Positions 1-11,600 of a DNA stretch of 64,000 nucleotides are shown piece by piece. How positions within the stretch are numbered: the stretch's first letter is position 1; every line of letters starts with the position of its first letter. A program made the translations under genes and the position numbers. The stretch is from Dendrophyllia cribrosa (taxonomy: Eukaryota; Cnidaria; Anthozoa; Scleractinia; Dendrophylliidae). A model generated the notes under the pieces. It ran no database searches. It was given only the letters and a program-made list of their open reading frames with translations, and was not told the DNA's origin. The stretch covers positions 47,672,894 to 47,736,893 of the forward strand of contig JAJLRJ010000005.1 in NCBI GenBank assembly GCA_024195265.1, read 5' to 3'.

Positions 1-12
1 GAGGTGCTTTTC

Positions 13-740
13 TTAAGGTTACAGTGTACCTTCGGGGGTGTCTCCAGTATAACAGCTCTAGCGTCTTAAGATTACACTTAATATACCTAAACCCAGATAT
101 CAAATTAAAGCTTATAGAGCTCGCTATCTAAATATGGAAACCATTTGGTAATAAAATGAATTGTCGAATTTTTTACGACGTCTAAATTCGAACGTCCGAA
201 TCAGCTTTAAAACGCTATAACTCAAAGCAATTATTGTATTTTGCTAATTTGATTTGTTCTTGGGTTTCCGGACACGAAGCGCTAAAAAAACGTGTCGGCG
301 ATTTCCCATATTCAATTGCAGTGAAAAGTTACAGAATATTTTCGAAAAAGGGAGAAAACAAATTGAAGTGATCGCACGGAAATGGCTCTTGACGAAAAGT
401 TTTCGGAAATAAGAAATTCGCCGACACGTTTTTGTTGATTATATGTTAGCCTTGCTTGTGTCCAAATTTGAGGAAAATCGAAAAAATTCCCTTTGAGTTG
501 TAGCTCTTTAAAGTGTCCCCTACAAGCGAAAAATTAACTTTGAGAAAACAGCGCTTAGAAAAACATATCGCTTCATAAACAAACTCCTCCCACAAAAGTT
601 ATACCGTCATTTCTCCGTCAATTTTCACTATTTTTCGATAATGTTTTTTTTGGATGAAAGTTCATTCTGTAAACTTTATTTTGACGCCAAAAAAAAAAAT
701 TTCAATAAATTTTCGATCTGAAGGTACACTGTAACCTTAA
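13..740. mobile_element. TTAA-flanked non-autonomous DNA element with 21-bp terminal inverted repeats
   Basis: The 21 bases at 13-33 (TTAAGGTTACAGTGTACCTTC) recur exactly inverted at 720-740. The outer TTAA of each end is palindromic, which fits the TTAA target duplication of piggyBac or Kolobok superfamilies. No transposase reading frame lies between the ends, so this is a non-autonomous copy of about 0.73 kb. Superfamily assignment is inference from the TTAA alone. Confidence 0.7.
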
Positions 741-1185
741 TGATACATCTATAACCCTAACCCTTTCCCTAGATCTAACCTAATCGCGAATCTAGCTTAG
801 GTCTAATAATCACTTTACCAAAACCCAGTTTTATCTAATAATGATAGCCTACTTTCATCCTAATCCAGGCATAAACTACAGAGAAATGGCATCGACCATT
901 ACAAAAGGCTTGGTTACTAATGAATGTTAATGATGGCATCGACCGTTAAAAATGGCATCGCTTGTTTACGAAAGGGAAATCGGCGCCGTCGCCGTCGTGG
1001 TTGCTTAAGTTCCCTACTGTACATGTAGGTGCTGATGACAACATTTTAAAATCAAACCATCCATGTGCGCTATAAAATAGAATCATTGTAACTGAATTTT
1101 TTACGAACTCCCATGGAATATTATGTATATTAGAATTTCGCATGAAATACGGATATTTATGTCACCATATCCACTGTAATTTCAG

Positions 1186-3305
1186 AACGGAACACCAGAT
1201 ATGGATCAAAAGGGCGAACAAGTCGTGGTGCAGATTGAGTTACTCAAACCCAAGGATCAGTTCGTGAGTCTTCCTTCTGTTATTCCCTCGACATTTTTAT
1301 TCCTGTCTCAACTTTGTCTGAGTCTGTGGATGAAATACTAATTTTTTTATACACTTTTCTGTGTCAAAATTTAAGTTTTAAAATGCTAATGAGAGTTTTT
1401 TGTCTGTAGTGCTACTAATTCTGCTTCAGTTTGCAATGTGTTTTGTAGCTTTTGAATCTTTGGGTTTAATCGTAAACAAGAGAAAATAAGGAGACAGAGA
1501 AGAAGACTTACCCTTGGGATATATGAATTTTACTAAAGTTATTTTCAGATGTCGTGAAGACGGAAGTATGTAACCCGAGGCGTCCGCAACGTCTGTAAAT
1601 TCCACTCGGGAAAGCTCTATTCAACAGCTGCCATTAAACAATGCCCCTGATTCGCCTTCAGGAGCTGACCTCCGATCATTCACGTGATTTGTGCGCTATA
1701 TAAGACGTCGTTTATTCATTCATTCTTCACGTTGGCACGCTGTAATGAGTTCCGATCACGTCACACTGCGGACGTCTCAGGAAACCGACTTCCATTTTAC
1801 GCGACGTCAGAAGCCCATTACTAGGAGCGTGCAACTGCCCTATATTCCTGTCACGGCGTTTTCTCAGACGAATTTATTTTTAGATTTGAATTTACCGCGA
1901 ATATCAGACTCCCGCAGACTCGCAGAGCCCCGATGACCAATCACAAGTAGCGAACTGCCCTTTTTCGCGGGAAAATATAGTCTAAAATAAATTCGTCAGT
2001 GAAAACGCCGTGACATAGGCTTAGTATGGGAGTTGCACGCTCCAGGTAATGGGCTCCTGGCGACGTCTAAAAATAGCTTCAGTGAAATTCTTATATCCTA
2101 GCCAACACCCTAACTTTTCCTCTCTCTCTCCTTATTTTCTCTTGATTGTAAAGCGTGCCATTTAATTAAGTCATTTAACATTATTCGTTTCTTTCTTTTG
2201 TCTTTCTAGGGACTTTCAATGATACTATTTGATAATCCCGCAGTCAAATGTCACCTGGTGTGTATAGAGATTGTACTTAACCTGTTCATAGCGATTGATC
2301 AACTGCTAATTTCTCATTACAGTAATGACGACATGAAGACAGATGACAACTTTGGCTTGTTGAAAAGCGCAAGCAAAAATGACAGATACCATGCACCTCT
2401 TCAGAACCTCCTATTTTTTATTGGACCTGGTTATCACGCAGATGTTTTGTTTTCAGGGCTAGGGTCCATTGTTCTGTTGTCTGTTCTATTGTTTTCTCAG
2501 CTAATTCTGTTAGGCGTTCCGAGACGTGCAAATGCCGCCTCAAAAATGACTCCGTAAAGATTCTTTGAAAGATAAACGCAGCCAGGTCTGGAGGATCAAA
2601 ACATTTTGATCCTTGTGCCGAGTTTTGCTTGTGTTCATCAGTGTTTGTGTGAAGTCATTTGTTTTGACTTTTGTTCGCGCAGCTAGTGAAAACCAAGCTT
2701 AAAGGATTTATCCTGATCAACCATCAAATTCTCAACGGCAACGAGGGGCAGTGTGACCGAGTGGTTAGAGAGAATTAATATTACCTAAATTCACCTTAAT
2801 TTTTTGACGGGTCCACAAAAATCATTCAGACTATCGCCGGTAGTTATTATGCTTCCTTAAATGTTATTTTTCACCTTAGTATTGATTAATGATAGCGTTA
2901 TTTCAGGTTAGTAACGGCGCCGAGTGTGTGCTGATAAAGAAAAGTTGGTTTCTCCAGCATGCAAGCGAGGCTACATTGCGAAAACTTCGAAATCAGGTCA
3001 GCAATAACAGGAAGGTCATTTTTTCTTGCCTGTAATACTTTATTGTATCATTATCTGGGAATTTATTGAACCATGGGTCTGACAAAGAATTCCTAAAAGC
3101 TTGTTAATTGTTACTTGAAGTCTTTCCTGTTTAACTGTACACATTTCGCAGAATGACCAGTTGTTTTCGTTGTTTGAATTTTTCACAACAGATTCCGCCA
3201 TACCCAAGCCAAGCTAAACTGGAACAAAAAATGCAGGACCAAGCCAACTGGGACTCATTTAAAATACAAACCATAAATAATCTTCTTGATACCCTTCAGA
3301 TATAA
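1186..3305 (+). CDS. Cyclic nucleotide-binding domain protein, CNBD2-like, last four exons (5' part outside window)
   Basis: Four exons joined by canonical splice sites give a continuous phase-0 frame: 1186-1263 (acceptor TTTCAG, donor GTGAGT), 2210-2257, 2907-2996 and 3192-3305, ending at TAA 3303-3305. The peptide runs from NGTPDMDQKGEQVVVQIELL through FGLSMILFDNPAVKCHL and AECVLIKKSWFLQH to PYPSQAKLEQKMQDQANW and ends LLDTLQI. The alternation of beta-strand motifs and an 'ILIKK..F' segment after the strand is that of the distal part of a cyclic-nucleotide-binding beta-roll followed by a short C-terminal tail with a conserved aromatic/Trp stretch. I think of CNBD2 (a sperm cAMP-binding protein in mammals), but the family call rests on about 116 residues only. 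The phosphate-binding cassette Arg is not evident in this piece (FDNPAVKCHL). The gene is convergent with the GPCR gene. Confidence 0.6.
1801..2067. mobile_element. Palindromic MITE in intron of the CNBD2-like gene
   Basis: The sequence GACGTCAGAAGCCCATTA near 1803 is mirrored by TAATGGGCTCCTGGCGACGTC near 2047-2067. The inner arms (GTCACGGCGTTTTC and GAAAACGCCGTGAC) pair as well. There is no coding capacity of its own. Confidence 0.6.
2740..2775 (+). repeat. tRNA-like A-box fragment (possible SINE head)
   Basis: GTGTGACCGAGTGGTTAGAG resembles the D-arm/A-box of a type II tRNA (Leu/Ser). No T-arm or acceptor stem follows at tRNA spacing, so this is at most a truncated tRNA-derived repeat and not a tRNA gene. 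Confidence 0.3.
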
Positions 3306-5099
3306 TATCGACTTAAGTTCACGATTCAGCTGATTGGGCGCAGTCTCGAGACTGAAAGTAGCCTGAAGTTACACAGGGCTCCACTATAAAGTGGTGAACG
3401 TTGGTGTCAAATTACACACAGGAATGCCAGTAAAAATTATAGAAAATCGTTAAGTTGGCTTGAAGTAACAGAGGGCTCCCAACATAAATGTAGAGGAAAT
3501 TATTGGATTGATGTAAAGTATATTTATTAGTATATTTATTATTTTTAGTCTAATATTCTTCAAGAGTAAATCAGAAGCAAGAGTTTCTGGTGAAATATAT
3601 TTCCAAACTCATGAACGCGATTTGACGCGCAGATTTTCATGTGTACATATGTATATACAGAACAGCTATTTCTAGGTCAACAAAATTTGCTCTGTTTATT
3701 TATTTTTATACTAATTTCATCTCAAAGACATAGGCTCTCTAAGCACCTATATATGTCATTATTTAAGCCAATAAAAGGCATGTACTTTGATAAAACTGCA
3801 TGGATATATTTGAAAATTGATTTGTGGAGAAAATGTTCATGGATTTTCTGCTCTCGGACAGAACTTCAACTCCTGTCACTAGTCATGGGCTGGAATGTCT
3901 CGCGGGTTAAAGAGATGTGTCCACAAAGCGAAGATTGACTGTTCAACACTCGACCAGTCAACTATTTTACATTGCGCCAATAGCTTATTTCAGAACAACA
4001 GAAATGCTTGTTGTTTTTTTGTGACCTCAGTTCATAAACAGCTTTTTAAAATCTGCATCCTATGAAACCAATATACGCAACAACAACAATAGCAGCAAAA
4101 ATTGTTCCACGTCTTTCAGTCAGTTACAATGTCATCTTCTGGGAGCCAGCTTTACAGTCAACATATGTCCTGTTTCAAACCAAAATGGATCAAAATCTGG
4201 TAACTCATACATATAGACCTACCTATAGGGGAGTATAGGGGATTACTCCTATTAATAAGGTAAACCCTGTTCTGGAATAATATAGAGGAATATCCCTTCA
4301 TCTAGAGGTATTTTATTTACACTGTTCTTGCAAGTGTGGAAGAAACGTGTAGCAAGAAAGAATTGTCAGGCCTGTCTTGTGACTGCATAATCAAGTTTGG
4401 TTCGTCGCTACTGTAGTGAAACCTGCAAGCGGTCCCTCACTGACCCCAAGTCCCATATGAAAACCCAGCCATGTTGATGAATTAGACATAATCATCATAA
4501 ATTATGTCTTTGTCGATGATTTTGATGGACCACCACTTTCCAGCACAGATTCGTGTTTCTGTCAAAGGCTGTTGAATTATTTCTTTCAGATCCTGGTACT
4601 ATCTCTGGCCATGTTTTTTATGTCGCTACAGGGTTCACCCTCGGAGTTCGCACTGTGAAGCGTTGTTTAAAACGCGTGATTTTCAGCCTTAAAATCTCCT
4701 GAACCTGAGAATCAAATACATGTAAACTTTTATTAAAGAAGAAACACAAACGAAAGAAGTTAGCTTATAAAGAACTGTAAGTTGTGTTACTTTGGACAAG
4801 AACAAACATATACCCAGAGTCAATCTGGTCCGACCTAATTTTTGAGTCCACGGATGAAATCCCAAACTCTAACTATGCAAATGAGAGTTTTTGGGAGGAC
4901 TTTCCAATGGAAAGGTAGGTATCTTCTCTTGGGTTATTAAACGATTCTCGTTTTTACGTCCTTCGCCAGCATTTTAAACTCTGTTCGCCACTTTGAGAGT
5001 CTGAGACCGAGCACGATGAGAACCTGAAGTCTCTTCGCCCTCACGCCTTGTGCCCATGTGCACGCGCAGACGTAAGAGACTGTGGATTCCTTTGGGGGA
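3306..5099. other. Convergent intergenic region
   Basis: This lies between the stop codons of the CNBD2-like gene (+) and the GPCR gene (-). No convincing exon was seen. On the minus strand an AATAAA is present at 4729-4734, about 370 bases past the GPCR stop, and is a candidate polyadenylation signal. A short direct repeat of an 'ACAGGGCTCC/ACAGAGGGCTCC' block lies at about 3370-3485. Confidence 0.4.
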
Positions 5100-8000
5100 T
5101 TAGGGCGAGGAAGCGGCTGACACTGACACACTCACATGTTGAACACGGGCGACTGATCCTTTCCTCACCTTTTTATTGAGCGCGCAGTGAAATACAAATA
5201 TCATCAACCCTTGTAACGAGTTGAAGATGGCGAACAGGTATTTGAAGTACACTGTATCAGAGGTGAATGCCATCAGACCAAAAGACCACGTGATTCCAAG
5301 TAGAGGAAGAGAGACAAGAGCTGCCTTTACGCCTGCGCGAACTCGCTGGAGCTGAGTTCTCGTGAGCATCAAATGAGTGGACAAAGTTCTTTTTATGATG
5401 ACGACGAGAAAAGCGATGTTAATCTAACAAAAAGAAGAAAAGCAATGAACCAAGTTATATGTTGATCTAACGAAAAGGCAAATGTTGTGTCTCTACTCCC
5501 TTACACGACTCTTGACTCGTCTTTTCACCATTTCGTCTGTGGCTGGTATAGTAAGTAACACTAGTATGGCACTGTCTCAAAGACGACAATTTAACTTTGC
5601 AAGATACATAGAAATATCACTCGGCAACAGTTTCAAGTAATGATCCGCATAAGAAGGATAGTGCTGAACGGCAATGCACGATGGAATGTCAACTTTTTTC
5701 ATCGTTACAACTAGTGATCTCATTGGCCTAGACTCAAAAACCGCTAAAAAGTTAAGGTTCAAGGTGCATAAAGTCTAAATTTTTTAAGGTTTCAAGTAAT
5801 TTGAGACCCAATCGCACAACATGCAATTTTTAAAAGATATTGTATTTGGGGAACTTCTTCAAAGAAGCAAAATTAGTAGCTATTGTCTTCTGCAATTCTG
5901 ATTGGTTAAGCACGAACATTTCCTAAAATATATTTGACGTAAATGGATTTTCTGTATTTTTACAATGAAATATAATTATGAACCATCAGCTCCTCCTCTA
6001 TTCTTAAAATCAAAGATATTCTATGTGGGAAAGAGCCATTGCCGCAGAACAATGAAGTTTACTATAGTTCTTATGTGAAGCATTACTTAAATCAAATGAA
6101 CGCGAGATTAATCTACACGCAGCGAACACAAAGTTGCAGATTACTACGTTCAGTGCAGCCGGCAGCGTATAGAGCAGTTTTCAATTGAGTATCGAAAGTA
6201 ATTACACATTTGCTTTGGTTTTGCATTGCTACGCTTTGTGATTGGCTAAAAAATCTTGCGCCACTTTCTCGACCAATCAGAAGTAAAACCAAAACCAATC
6301 GTGACTTGCTCGCACGCGTTTTCCCGCGCTTGGCGCCGCCGACATGTAATTGCTTCGAGCTCTGATTGGTTCATTGGATTGTTTACGACTGCTGTGATTG
6401 GTCAGAGTAATTACTTTGGTTTTGGTTTTACGACACTCAATTGAAAACTGCTCTATTCTTATACTTACTTATCTTAGATTTTTATCACTTATATTACTTA
6501 TCATATACTGTATATAAACTCGCATCGTTTAAGCCCATTCCTGTTTTCTTATTTGCCTATTACCTACGGTTACTGATCTTAAGTGACTAACTAAAGTTAT
6601 ACAGTGAATAAGTCATTATTTACCAGTATCACTATCAAGGCAGGGGTAATAAATGACAATATCAATCCATTATCCACCGCCAGCCAACAGGTGCGAGTCT
6701 TTGATGAGCCACGCCCATATCCGCGCACACGTGTAACGGCTAGCGTTGCCATAACTACAGCGGCAGGGAAACCTACCAGGGTATTAACAAATAAAACAAA
6801 TAGAATAAGACGTGCCAATCGATAACGTTTTTGGTTAATTTTTGACTTGTTTTTTTCATGTTGGCCAAACCAAATCATGCATATTGGTCTTGGAAGATGA
6901 TACCTTTGTCATGTGTCAGTCAAATACATTTGCGGTTTTTTTCTGTAATATTGACTGCGAAGTTGGAGCAACAAACAACCAGAAAAATGTCAATAATAGG
7001 TTTATTTTTAAGGCTACAGTGTAAAAACATGCATATTGTAACAATATAACGATGTAAAACTTTTAAACGAAATGAAGTGTTTTAGTTGAAGAACTAATCT
7101 TCCAGAAAGCTAGTCAGGTCAAACATGTTCCCAAATGCTTGTATATTGGTAAATGATACTGAAAGATTTCCCTGCTGCAGTCTCTTTCAATACAGCACTA
7201 CGGTTAGACAGACCGACATGATTAGCGCTCAAAACTAGAAAGCAGACGTTGACATAAATGTCTGGCTTGACTGATAACTAATCAGTCTCTCCGCTCTCAT
7301 CGTGTCTCTTTGCGACATTATGGGCTCCTTGTTCCCCGGAACACGTGATGTGGCAACGCGTGATTCGGGTGACAAGCGAGTACATAGTACGGAACTTGAT
7401 ATGGTGAAAAGGTCATTGTGTAATCTATTTGCGCTGGTATTCTTGCGGGCGTCATTTAGTTCGCTACACCGTGCTGATGAGTTGCAATTACAACGAAACA
7501 GCTGTCCACGGTTGCGATCCTTCTTTATCGGTTTCTGTCGAGATGGTGTCTCGCAAAGTCTACTTTTTTACGTAGTTACATCAGTCCTGCAGTTCATTGT
7601 ATGTTTCTCCGCTCTTCGCTGTCGACGAGCCCCAATAAGGGCGAAACAGCTACACGCATCTGATTTCCAGTTTTGAGCGCTAATTATGTCAAGACTAGCT
7701 AACCGTAGTACGTTTGGGGCAATCTTTCAGTTTTTTTGGTAAATAATGAAGTCTGACCCAGTAATGTAATTTGGCATCAGTATCAAAAGCTCGATTGCTC
7801 ACCCCATCCTAGAAGGTAAAAATACTTGATTTTGTCCTCGTGATCCGCTACTGTGGAAGTTGTAATGTAATACATCAGAATCCCCTCGCAAAGCATCCAT
7901 GAGAATGCAGACAGTAATATAAAGTGCAGCGAGACGGCAAGTAACTTGCAAAGAATCTGTGTAATGGAGAAATTTAACAAATGTTAGAGTGGATTTAACC

Positions 8001-8648
8001 TTTTAGTTTTTAGATTTTGGGTTTTAGTGTAGCCTTCGAAGAAGCTTTGTTTTGCAAAGCGAAATATTGAGTACTTTTATATTTTATTTGTTTTTGTTTT
8101 TTTGTTTTTTTGTTTTGCTTTTTCTCTTGTCGTAAGGATCAGTTTTGCAGTTTGCTTGATCTAAAGTATTAATACTGATCTAGGTTTGAAAGCCCAGATC
8201 CAGCCATTCTCGACGGTTTGTTGCAGTGATCGTGCATTCTGGTTTGCGTTGTTTATATAATAGTTGCAACATGCAATCAATGGATAAACGCTTTTTTTTA
8301 TATATTTAGTCTTCCATTATAGCTTTCAGGAGCACTCGTTAGTTTCTTCAGTCGTATTGATTTTAACATTATTCTTCTCCCTGCTCCCTTCTCCCTGAAA
8401 ATAAGACGACTAAAAGCTCGGCTAACTTCTGCACAAACCTCGTGTTCCCGAACTGCGTCCGCGATGATAACCAACACACAACTCGTGGCGAGTGCGAGGC
8501 ATAAGTTGAGCAGAACTTTTGTGCGGACCGCCGTGAGTTTTCTCCAGAATATTGACGTCACCAGAATAGTACAAGTTAAGGCCACAAGCGACACGGAGCA
8601 GCCAGCTGTGGATATCAGCTCTAGGGCACGACGGTGGCTGCTGGAAAG
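5100..8648 (-). CDS. GPCR exons 9-12: seven-transmembrane domain, family B2
   Basis: 8648-8439 encodes TM1-TM2 (ELISTAGCSVSLVALTC, RTKVLLNLCLALA). 7956-7803 encodes TM3 and the start of TM4 (LLSAFSWMLCEG, FYLLGWG). 6772-6624 encodes the rest of TM4 and most of TM5 (GYG, TCWL, GLILSFITPALIVIL). 5423-5100 encodes the TM5 end, TM6 and TM7 (LLGITWSFGLMAF, FNSLQGLMIFVFHCALNKK). AFSWML.EG, GWG.P and SLQG.MIF.FHC are hallmark adhesion-family motifs. The donor after TM2 is weak (GAG|GTTTGT at 8438). A C-terminal tail of about 20 residues is short, without a recognisable PDZ ligand. Confidence 0.85.
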
Positions 8649-11600
8649 CTGCGTGAAATAACAGGTTATTCAGGATCAGTCCAAGATTGTCTTATAGTGT
8701 ATAATTTGTTCATGGGGGAGGGGGTTGGGCAGAGGCTGGGGTAGGGGGGGTGGGGCTTCGAGGGAATCGCATGTAAATGTGACGGGGATGCTGGTCGGAA
8801 ATTTTGAATGGGACCCTAAAATTAGGTACCTCCGGTTGGAGGGTCTGCGTAAACCGTGGTTAGTTATTCATTGGAATGTCGTTGGGGTTTGCAGGATATT
8901 AATGCCGCGCTATTCATCGCTTTTCTGATGATTACAATGATCAAATAAATCAGCAACTGTTCATCGAGGATAATAAAAATTTGACAAACCTGTGGCCCTT
9001 CGAATCGAGATCCAATTTGTATTGGAAATGTAGGGTTTCGCTCTCTATATTAGCGAAGGAAAGTCTCCTCCGATTGCTCAAAGCTATTTTTGACACCATT
9101 CTATTTCTGTCTAGTAGGATTTTCTTTGATGAACAAAATTAATTTCGATGATTTTGGCCAATTAGAAACGGGAACGTGTTTAAAGAGATGAATGCGTAAC
9201 AGCTTTGTTATCTAATTACCTTACCTCTACATTATACGGATCCATAAGAACTGCAAACAATGTCAGATGTGAACAGCGGCAGGTCGTTACGTCATTGGTA
9301 GATTCCTGGGGTACCATTCGACATCCACGTGTTGACCACGTGTTCACTGGGTTTTTGTATTCCCAGAACACGCATTTCCTGTTCACCGGGTGATCTGGGC
9401 TCTAGCGAGAGGATCAAGTATTAAGTTAATACAGTATAATCTCGGCTCGGCTTCTCGGAGATTTCCCCGCCACAGTCACTCCTCCCAAGTTATGTATAAA
9501 TTTTAAATTTAATATTAATTAACCTATTTATTATCATGAAGACATGAACATGAACTGACACGCTGTCCTTAATTCACTGCCTCTGGATAGTTCGGCTACC
9601 TGAGATAAATTCTGAACTAAAAGTAACAGAAAATCGTGAAATTATTCATTTTAAAAAATCCGCAATTTTTAAGTGACTTTGGCGTTACTTTCGTAGGCGT
9701 GGTGCCTAAAAAATAACTGGCTTATTTTCCACATGGGCGAGGTTGGCAGATGGATACAGATTCCGAAAGTGATTATTGGGATTTCCATTTTTGTAACAAG
9801 ATTGGTGTCGTCTATTGAGACGCCGATCGTAAACAAAGTCTTTTGTTCACTGGATATACCTAATTCAATAAAGGTTGCTTTGGCAATTGCTCATTGGTAA
9901 TTGGGCATTGGCATTTGGGCATACGAAACACAATAGGCAGGTACAAAAGTCGGAACGGATCAACTCGGATCGGACCGGATCCAGTCCGGGTCGGATCAAC
10001 TCGGATCGACTCGGATCATAAAAAAAAATAAAATGAGAAAAAATAAAAATTTTACCCAACTGTAGGTTAAAATTCCTCTCGGAAATAAGCCAAATCAAGT
10101 AAGCTTTGCAACGTTTAGAGCTCCGTAGGGTTCACCCGCCATTTTTGTTTACTAGTGCCAGTTCTTCTCTCATCAGGTTACGAACTCGTGGTCTTGTTAC
10201 ACGCTCCATCGATCGATCATATAAACATGGACCCAGCTGAAGACGAGGTAGACGAGTCAAAAGTGACTTAAGCATGGTTTCCACCTCGATACTCCCCACG
10301 ATAAATAAATTCATGTCGATTCAGGGTTAGTTGGACGGTAAAGAAAGTTCCTTTTCGCTACGCAATCACGAGTTCTATAAACTTGTAAAAAAAAGGAACA
10401 TCGCCTGCTGTAAAAAAAATGAACATTCTGAGTTACAGAAACTATACTTTTCTTGAAATTAAGCATTTTCATTGAGAAAGATGGCCTAGATTTCACCTTC
10501 TTCGCCTTCAGCTGGGTCCATGTTTATATGATCGATCGATGGAGCGTGTAACGAAGGTCAGCCCCGTAATCTGATCCGAGAGGAACTGGAACTAGTAAAC
10601 AAAATGGCGGGTGAACGCCACGGAGCTCTAAACGTTGCAAAGCTTACATGATTTGGCCTATTTCTGAGAGGAATTTTAACCTACAATTGGGTAAAACGTT
10701 TATTTTTTCTCATTTCATTTTTTTTATGATCCGAGTCGATCCGAGTTGATCCTACCCGGACTGGATCCGGCCCGATCCGATCCGAGTTGATCCGTTTCGA
10801 CTTTTGTACCTGCCTGAACACAATGCAATGCTTTGCTTGAGTGACCGCCAAACATTAGCTTCCTAATGCCCAATTACCAATGACCAAAGCAACCAAGATT
10901 TGTCATATGCCTATCTGAGACGTAAAAAAAACAGAACACAGATTTGGAGTACGCTTTGGGATTTCCACGTGGCCGTAAACAAGTGACAAACATGTTTTCC
11001 TTTCTGCATTTTCCAGTTTGCCCTTCGCTTCGTTATGGACGAACGATGTCGGGTTCGCAGGAAAGAAAATGTTTGAAACAGAAAATGACTCATGGTTCAT
11101 GACTGTAATGCTGTTACTGGACTCGAAGAGTGGAGTATTTCATCACGTTGTGACGAAAAAATGGGAAAAATGGCGAAAGTACGGGAGCAAAAGTAAGGCG
11201 ACGCCTTGTAATACACGTCCATGTTATCTTAACAATTCTTTCTCTATTTCCGCAACCACGTTTACTTAGTTATTCAAACCGTCCTATTTCTATGGCTTAC
11301 TAAGAATTTGATTTCCCCGGCTCCAGTAAATAATCATTAACTGTAACGTGATCAGTTTGACCTGACCATTTGCAGGGGCATATTTTAAAAATGCAATATT
11401 CCCCCCTGGCGGGGGGACATCAGCCCAGTTCTCCTATGGTACAATCAAAGAGTAGGCGCCGGTGTATTTATAGGGCCGGGCGACATTTTGAGGACGCGCG
11501 CGCGGGGCACGCGAGAAGAGACCCCCTCCCCCCCTCAAAAAAAAATAATAAATAAAATAAATAAAATTAAAAAACAGGCGCTTGCAACAGGGTAAATCAA

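Noticed and set aside
2219..2557. 112-codon plus-strand frame starting MILFDNPAVK
   Set aside because: Only the first 13 codons are exon (2210-2257). The rest is intron read-through after the GTGTGT donor.
10903..11269. Overlapping frames on both strands near 11.0 kb, considered as a missing GAIN exon
   Set aside because: No GAIN/GPS motif, and exons 12040-11747 and 9401-9225 join in phase without it.
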